A stretch of 64,000 nucleotides of DNA from Calonectria ilicicola (lineage: Eukaryota > Ascomycota > Sordariomycetes > Hypocreales > Nectriaceae). Of this stretch, positions 57,922 to 64,000 are shown piece after piece (position 1 is the first letter of the stretch; each line of letters starts with the position of its first letter). Made by a program: the position numbers and the translations under genes. The notes under the pieces are model-generated. The model was not told where the DNA came from, made no database searches, and saw nothing but the letters and a program-made list of their open reading frames with translations. The stretch is taken from contig CP085834.1 of NCBI GenBank assembly GCA_020809705.1, positions 1,116,001 through 1,180,000 on the forward strand. The letters are read 5' to 3'.

Positions 57922-59763
57922 ATGTCCAATCCGCTAGCAGAAAAGCTTGAGCTTGACCCCATCTCAAGTCATGTCGAGACTTCAGCTGAGAAGGGCGAGT
58001 CGCAGCTCATAATCGACCCCCAGGCCGAGAAGAAGCTCCTGCGAAAATGTGATATCCATCTACTTCCACCTTTGATGGTCATTTTCTTTCTCTCATTTAT
58101 GGACCGTACCAACATAGGTCAGTCTCATGAGTTCAAGGCCAGAACGTGGCATAGGCTTATCGCTAACGATTCTCTGCAGGCAATGCAAAAATCCAAGGCA
58201 TGACTGTTGATCTCAAAATGACTGGCCCAGATTATAACATCGCCTTGTTTGTGTTTTTCATCCCAGTAAGATAGCATCATGAAAACACCAATCCCTCCAG
58301 AGAAAACAAAAACTTACATTGGATCTTCCAGTACATTCTATTTGAAGTCCCGTCGAACCTCGTCATCAAACGTCTATCGCCGTCCCTTTGGTTGAGCATT
58401 ATTACTGTTTTGTGGGGTTCGTTTTCCACCCTCGATATCGACAACGAGAAAATAAAAATACTCACGCGGTGTCAAATACAGGGATAGCAACTGTTGGAAT
58501 GGGGCTTGTCAAAAATAACGCTGGCCTGATCGGTTGTCGACTCCTACTAGGTCTCTTTGAGGCAGGAATCGTCCCAGGTAAATATAAACACGAGGAAATC
58601 AAAATGAGCAAGTTCTCTGGTTAACAGTTGTTTAAAATAGGTTGTATCTACCTGATTAGTATGTACTACAAGAGGTACGAGATGCAATGGCGGATGTCAC
58701 TATTCTTCTGCGCAAGCATTTTGGCTGGCGCCTTCTCTGGGCTTCTTGCCTTTGCTATCGCGAATATGTCAGGCGTTGGAGGATATGAAGCGTGGCGTTG
58801 GTTAGTCTTACATTCATGGCCAACATGACTGATCAACTAACGGACGCGCCTTTTTTCCAGGATCTTCATTCTCGAAGGCCTTTTGACAGTTGTAATTGGC
58901 GTCATCGCAAAATGGTGGATCCCCGATTGGCCCGAAGAAGCCCACTTCCTTAGTGAGGATGAGAGGGCGATGCTCATCAGCCGCCTTAAACAAGATGTTG
59001 GAGACGCGACAATGAACAATCTGGATAAGAGAGCTACTAGGCGAATTGTAAAAGACTGGAAGATTTACCTTGGTACAATTAGCTACTTTGGCGTCGTGAA
59101 TACTGGATACGCCAGCTCGGTAAGTGCACAGCGTTTACAGACGATTTCCCCTCAGGGCTAATATTTTCCAAGTTTTTCATCCCTACCATTCTTAACCAAA
59201 TGGGCTTCACAGCAGAGGATGCTCAACTTCGTTCCATTCCCATCTATGTTGTGGCCACGGCAACCTGCCTTACCGCGGCATATATAACCGATCGCCTACG
59301 TCACCGCTACAGTTTCACTATGATCGGGATTATCATAGCATCTGTAGGCTACTCCGTTCTACTATCCCAACAACATGTCAGCGTGGGGGTGAGATACTTT
59401 GCACTGTTTCTTATCGTGTCCGGAGGCTATACCACCCAACCAGTGCTACTTGCCTGGCTCTCAAATACAGTTAGTGGTCACTACAAGCGATCTGTCTCAT
59501 CGGCTGTTCAGGTTGGAATCGGCAACCTGGGTGGAATTGTGGCTTCCAATGTATTTATCCAGTCCGAAGCACCGTTGTATTGGACCGGACTTGGAGTTAG
59601 CTTGGGGATGTTGTGGATTTGTGGTGCCAGCTGTACCACATTCTACTGTCTTGCAAAGAGGGAAAATGCTAGGAGAGATAGGGGTGAGAGAGATTGGAGA
59701 CTCCAAGAGCCGGATGCTGACAATCTGGGAGACGACCACCCACATTGGCGGTACGCGACTTGA
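57922..59763 (+). CDS. MFS transporter, anion:cation symporter (Dal5-like) type
   Basis: Seven exons join in frame: 57922-58117, 58180-58265, 58332-58416, 58482-58577, 58641-58800, 58861-59119 and 59173-59763, giving 490 residues. All introns have GT/AG ends and lie between 53 and 66 bp. Family motifs: LRKCDIHLLPPLMVIFFLSFMDRTNIGNA across the first splice site, then IQGMT, YILFEVPSNL, RLLLGLFEAGIVPG, YLISMYYKRYEMQWR, SEDER, FFIPTILNQMGFTA, and NTVSGHYKRSV. This is the anion:cation symporter family, which contains allantoate, nicotinate and other carboxylate permeases. Twelve hydrophobic segments are compatible. It sits in the plasma membrane. Substrate unknown. No defect is seen. Confidence 0.9.
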
Positions 59764-60116
59764 AACCGAGATTGTATCTTTGCACCAATATACCCTGATG
59801 CATTCCATAATTGCCACTTAGCGAATATGCATGAAATATATATTTTGGCGCACAGAGGCCTTTTGGTTGGAAGCCCTGGCATCGTTATACACTTCTATTA
59901 GAGTCTACCATCAATTCACTTTTCTTTGGTTTCTGGGATAAAGTACACCCGCGTCAGAGAGTAACTCAAAAGAGCAGTCGAAAGTTAAATACAAAGCTGC
60001 CAACTATAGAATAAGTCAATCACGAAAGCCACAATATAAGCCATACCCTTTCTTCTTAGAGCTAGCTCAATAGCCTTTCTACGTATATCAACACTAGGCG
60101 CTTCTAAGAAACGGAT
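59764..60116. other. Intergenic between converging genes
   Basis: About 350 bp, no gene seen. Confidence 0.5.
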
Positions 60117-62252
60117 TTAGATGATATCAATCACTTGCCTCTCTACGCTAAGATCCGACCAGTTCTCGAGTACCACAAAACCAACACGGCTGTAAATGAC
60201 GCCGTGAACGTGCTCTAAGACCAGCCCATACCGGTACTGCACCTGAAGCCACCAGCAGGGTTGTGCTTTTGAAATGGCGGCCCTATCACCCACACCATAG
60301 CCATCCACCTTGAGCACAACGCCTGGATTCGTACCGCGGAAGGTCCCTAGCAGCCATGTGTCGGGTTCTGAGACGCTGAGCCCGTGAATCAAGCATCCTC
60401 GTACTCGTAGCCGACCCCCAGTAACTTGACCAAGTGGTAACAGACTAGAGTGAGGCGTCACGCTCGAATCTATGATCTCTAGCTCCTTGCCCTTGGCGCT
60501 TTCGAGTTCACTGGGAGTCATACTGCTGTTTGGGTTCTGAAAGATGATTTGACACTCAACGGATGCCTAAGACCAGCTTGAGGCACGGTACGCTATGCTT
60601 CGTACGTCCCGGCTCTCCTCTACTTGTGTGCTTCAGACAAGTTGATTGAGGAGGTCGTTTTGCCAAATCCCCGCTAGCTATCTTCCCGGTTTACCTCCAT
60701 CCTCCATAGACAGGCGGAGAACTTGGCTCGCCAGTGCGGAGACAGCAGGTAACTTATCCTCAGGAAATGTGAGATTGCGGCTCACATATAGGGCTACCAT
60801 ACCTTTCCATGTTTCCTTGTAAAGGTATCGGTTGCCACATTTAGGGAGAATCTTGGTCATGACCTTATCGTATTCGCGCAGCCATGACTTCCATGTTTGT
60901 ATGCCTTGTTCACACCGCCAGGTCAAGGTCGATGTCCCATACCTCAATGCTTTTCGACAGAGCAGATGCTCTTGATAAGTCCAAGCACGACGGTCCAAGG
61001 GTTCCAAGGAGGTGCCGTTATCCCAATGACTGTACTCAACACCAACAACTCCCACCTTGCCATCTGGAAGGGCCATTGGAAGCCGAAATTGGTATGGCAT
61101 GGAGTCTGGTTCTCGGGAACGTGGTGATGTTTTCGATGCTAAAAAGCCTTCATCGGAAGCGCTCGCGCTAGCCGCAATGATGGTGACGTAAGAATTTTGG
61201 TAGTACTGCGCCATTTTCCTCATTTCGGCGTCTTTTTTTTGTATGGAGTCTTGGATGATGCATAGTACGTCAACCCACAGATACTTGAGTCCGATTTGTC
61301 TCGTGACCATGACTGCATCTTGAATTGTAAGTGGTAGGCAGGACACAGCTGTTTGCGTACGGGCATCTATAGAAATATTTAGTATAACCTAAGCCCATAT
61401 AGTCAATCGAGCTATGGTGAAATACCATCAAGAGATGAGAGAGTCGTTGTATATTGCTGTCCACCGCCCCAGCAATAGCTAAGTGTGGCATATTGTCCGA
61501 ATTCTGTCGGCGCCTCATGTAGTCTGATGGTGTCTGGATTTTGAACATCAAGCACGCGTGTAGGCAGTGGCACCGGTACCGGACGTGGACAAGATGGATG
61601 CTGGTCATCGCACTCCGTCATCCACGCTCGAATTTTTGAATAAGCTTCTTCGGAATGCATATCATGATCATATTCCAGAACGCTGAGATATTCAGCTGTT
61701 CGATCGCCTAATTGAAGAATGAAGATTCGTCTCAGATGTCAAACATGTATGTGAGATCAGGAAGAAACGCCTACCAGGAAATGAATAAACCTTGAACCTC
61801 AAATGCTGGTCCGAGAAGGCTCGCGTTGAAATCTCAGTGCCAACTATTCCCCCGTACACAAATAGCTCATGGATATCACAAATCGATTTCCTCAAGCCTC
61901 CAGGTTGGAGAACAGCCAGGAGCCCGAGAGATGCAGTTGCTGAATCATACGTATCAAGGAACTTGGCAACTGGCCAATCGAAAAGGCTCTCATCTCGTAC
62001 AGAAAGCAGAGCCAAGCAGAGAAAAATGCTGCACAAGCGGCAAAATCCTGATTCTGCGGAGTCGTACGGGATTCTTAGCGGGATTTGAAATTGAAATCCG
62101 TTTCCAGACGTTGCTTGACGCAAACATTCTGCGTCCGCCGTGATATTGTAGCATCTGGCGCAATGGTTTGGACGTTTGACCGCTACTCTCCTCCAGCCTG
62201 AATGGCTACCAATACCACGGACATCTCTTATGGTTCGACTATGGCAGGACAT
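60117..62252 (-). pseudogene. HET-domain gene with three in-frame stops
   Basis: Three exons, 62252-61775, 61707-61426 and 61366-60117, keep one frame. The start is the ATG at 62252. Exon 1 holds a CARCYNI and CRLCS cysteine lead. Exon 2 holds the usual I-R-x-W-x-x-x-C-x-x-x-H-x-x-C block, LPTRVLDV and YATLSYCWGGG. Exon 3 holds LPLTIQDAV, YLWVDVLCIIQD, YVTIIAASASASDEGF, RAWTYQEHLLCRKALRYG and FPEDKLPAVSALA. Stops then lie at 60678-60680 (TAG, before LAGIW), 60633-60635 (TGA) and 60567-60569 (TAG). The last stands exactly where this family has the second Trp of S-W-S-W-A-S, so TGG became TAG. Homology continues past all three stops to 60117. The intact product would be about 669 residues and would act in incompatibility. 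Confidence 0.8.
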
Positions 62253-63133
62253 TGATGAAGAAGAAATTTGTAGAATGCGACGAGTTGATCGCCAAGTTTG
62301 AGGCAAATTACAAGACACCACACCACACAAGCGCTCCGCTCAAGCCACAGCCCCTTGCGTTCCCCACATCGATCGTCTTTTATCTTATGATTGGCTAGCC
62401 CAATAACTGTTGATTGGCAAACCCAGTTGTTGGTGACAGTCGATCAGGCAACCGTGTAAGGTTCCAAAGCCTATGACCTCTGGTTACTATTTGTATCGAC
62501 CTTTCCGAATTAAGAGTCCATCCAGTGCATCAGCCAAAGAGTGGGGCTATTTTGCTTCTCTTCCACAGGGTCCAATTCGATCTCACGCTGAGCCATTTTT
62601 AGCATATGTCAATTGGCTAGCACTCGAAGAATATGCTGCCAAGAAACGCCAAAAAATAGAATGCACAATTCTTCCTCATATAGGGATGGGATATAATCAT
62701 ATGGTTCGAATTATTGAATTTCAGGACGGCGTCCGCTGGATAGTACGACTCCTGCTTCGATCTTTCGAGGACACTGCTTCATGTGGATAATTATACAAGT
62801 TGAATCAGGCATTTTATGTATTTATTCGTGGATCAGCCACCCAACCAACAGCAACATTTGCCAAAGGTTTCCTGTGAGGCCGTGTGGCTGTGCCTGGCGG
62901 GGTATGTTTCAGTACGCGCCCATGGGCTCATTCATTCACCAATTACAGTTGCTTACCGACGCCACCACAATTCATGACCCCATGTTATTAGAATTTAACT
63001 GGGTAGACGCCCGATGCCTAATCTTGAATGTGCAAGGACCGACGCCTGGTTCTCAACCCATCATTTCCGTGGACCAGACATTGCTTGGCCTGACCGACAC
63101 GTGAAGCCTACCTCACAATCACCCCTGGCATCA
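62253..63133. other. Intergenic with one possible kinase-like fragment
   Basis: About 880 bp between divergent genes, holding the fragment at 62473-62790. Nothing else is supported. Confidence 0.45.
62473..62790 (+). pseudogene. Possible N-terminal fragment of an APH-type phosphotransferase
   Basis: A 105-codon frame from an ATG. Its centre reads GMGYNHMVRIIEFQDGVRWIVRL. This resembles the first beta hairpin of fungal aminoglycoside-phosphotransferase-like kinases, where a G-x-x-N-x-x-x-x-x-x-F-x-DG-x-x-W-x-x-R pattern is common. The frame stops right after RSFEDTASCG, and I cannot follow the rest of the kinase in any downstream frame, including the catalytic HGD-type loop. It may be a decayed fragment or a short exon. 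Confidence 0.3.
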
Positions 63134-64000
63134 ATGACGACCAATAGCGCCGCTCCGCAAGAATGTCTGGACTATTGGAGAACGGCCTGGGAGAGGCTAC
63201 CACCTGAGACACACACAGAATGGGAGCCTGTGACAGGGACCGCACTGAGCCGCGGCAACACCAGTAACAACCTTGAAATGGTCATCTCGCTTGCCAACCA
63301 ACGAAGGAAGGAAGTAGAACAGACTCCTTTGAGGCGCCATAACTCAGAATATTTCACGCCCGCTTCTCGAATGCCCAATATTAAAAATGGAATGGCCAAC
63401 CTTATCACTTCGCTACAAAAGGTCACAGAGATTGGTGACACCAATGTTTCCTTTGATCCAATTCATGCTGCGCTACCATGGGCCGCCTTCAGTTTTATTC
63501 TTCAGGTACGTGCATCATCAATCTCAACGGTTGCGAGTAGCCCCGTCTTGGATAGAGTGAATGAAGGAAACCTAACCCAAACTGGCTAATCTCTTAGGAA
63601 GTTATTGCCGAACACGAGAAGATGGAAGCTATCATATCAATTCTCGAACTTATTAGCCGCCTGATTCAACAGGGGAAAGTTTTTGAAAGAGTCTACAATC
63701 TGGATGTGATACGAAACGATATTGACTTAACCATTGTGGCTACTTTGAATGACAGCCTCATTGCCGTTTACGTCGAAATCTTCAAAGCTTTGGCGTACGC
63801 GTGCTCGCAATTGCAGAAGAAACGCGCCCGGCGGGTTCTGAGGGCACCTTTCAAACCTCATGAAGTCGTAACGGTGTTGAACAACTTACACAGCCAATGG
63901 AAAACCCTGGAAGAAAAAGCTCGAACCTCTGATCGGTTGCCTCTGGCTAAGATCTCCACTGATATTCGACGTTACCTCCCTGATGTTTTGAAAGACGTCT
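63134..64000 (+). CDS. Probable STAND receptor, N-terminal part, cut by the window end
   Basis: ATG 63134 is preferred; another in-frame ATG lies at 63014. Exon 1 ends at 63505, and an intron (GTACGT...CTTAG, 63506-63597) leads in phase to exon 2 at 63598, which is open to the window end. The N-terminus carries CLDYWRTAWERLPPET, then a helical region with FDPIHAALPWAAFSFILQ, followed by a long helical run (LELISRLIQQGKVFERVY, LNDSLIAVYVEIFKALAYA). The IHAALPWA-type block followed by helices is typical of the N-terminal domain of many fungal STAND/NACHT proteins. The NTPase, if present, lies beyond 64000. Confidence 0.55.

Noticed and set aside
15998..60680. TAG reassignment or programmed readthrough to explain the repeated in-frame TAG codons
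   Set aside because: The intact HET gene (27149) and the kinase-WD40 gene (46161) both end at TAG in the normal place, and the disabled genes also carry TAA and TGA. Point mutation is simpler.

Overview
This window is nuclear DNA of a filamentous ascomycete (Pezizomycotina). The evidence is short introns of about 50-75 bp with GT...CTRAY...AG signals, fungus-specific families (HET, PTH11/SAT4-type rhodopsin-domain, NACHT-WD40 receptors, aegerolysin), and an AT-rich block made by C-to-T decay of retrotransposons, the signature of repeat-induced point mutation (RIP). I cannot name the species. Overall it reads as a fast-evolving accessory region.

Region 1 (1-13,760) is an almost purely AT desert. 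It holds a RIP-destroyed Ty3/Gypsy chromovirus (1789-8688). Its two LTRs, polypurine tract, 5-bp target duplication and decayed RT, RNase H, integrase and chromodomain can still be read. A second, 5'-truncated copy lies at about 9287-12403. A small GC-normal element with inverted ends and six 16-bp tandem repeats (1403-1714) sits just left of the first LTR. The desert ends sharply near 13,760.

Region 2 (13,760-32,000) has normal composition. It carries a dispersed family of small membrane/coiled-coil proteins (14.4, 17.6 and 18.6 kb), a secreted Thr-rich protein gene killed by two in-frame stops (15.4-16.3 kb), a type I membrane protein (19.6-20.5 kb), a five-repeat FG-GAP/VCBS-like propeller protein (22.9-23.7 kb), an F-box protein, an intact HET-domain protein and an intact five-exon PTH11-like receptor.

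Region 3 (33,200-43,100) looks like an effector or toxin locus. It has a very large Trp-rich helical protein broken by a frameshift, a divergently transcribed protein with a possible TULIP/P47-like start, an aegerolysin, and a secreted protein with a Leu-Asp repeat.

Region 4 (46,100-64,000) looks like a self/non-self recognition cluster: a Ser/Thr kinase fused to a WD40 propeller, a RelA/SpoT-NACHT-WD40 receptor with one in-frame stop and one frameshift, an intact ACS-type MFS transporter, a HET gene with three in-frame stops, and the 5' part of another probable STAND receptor cut by the window end. Several disabled genes carry stops best explained by CpA-to-TpA changes, suggesting that the process that destroyed the retrotransposons also touched gene families. 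Exon coordinates come from reading splice signals and frame by eye, not from transcripts.
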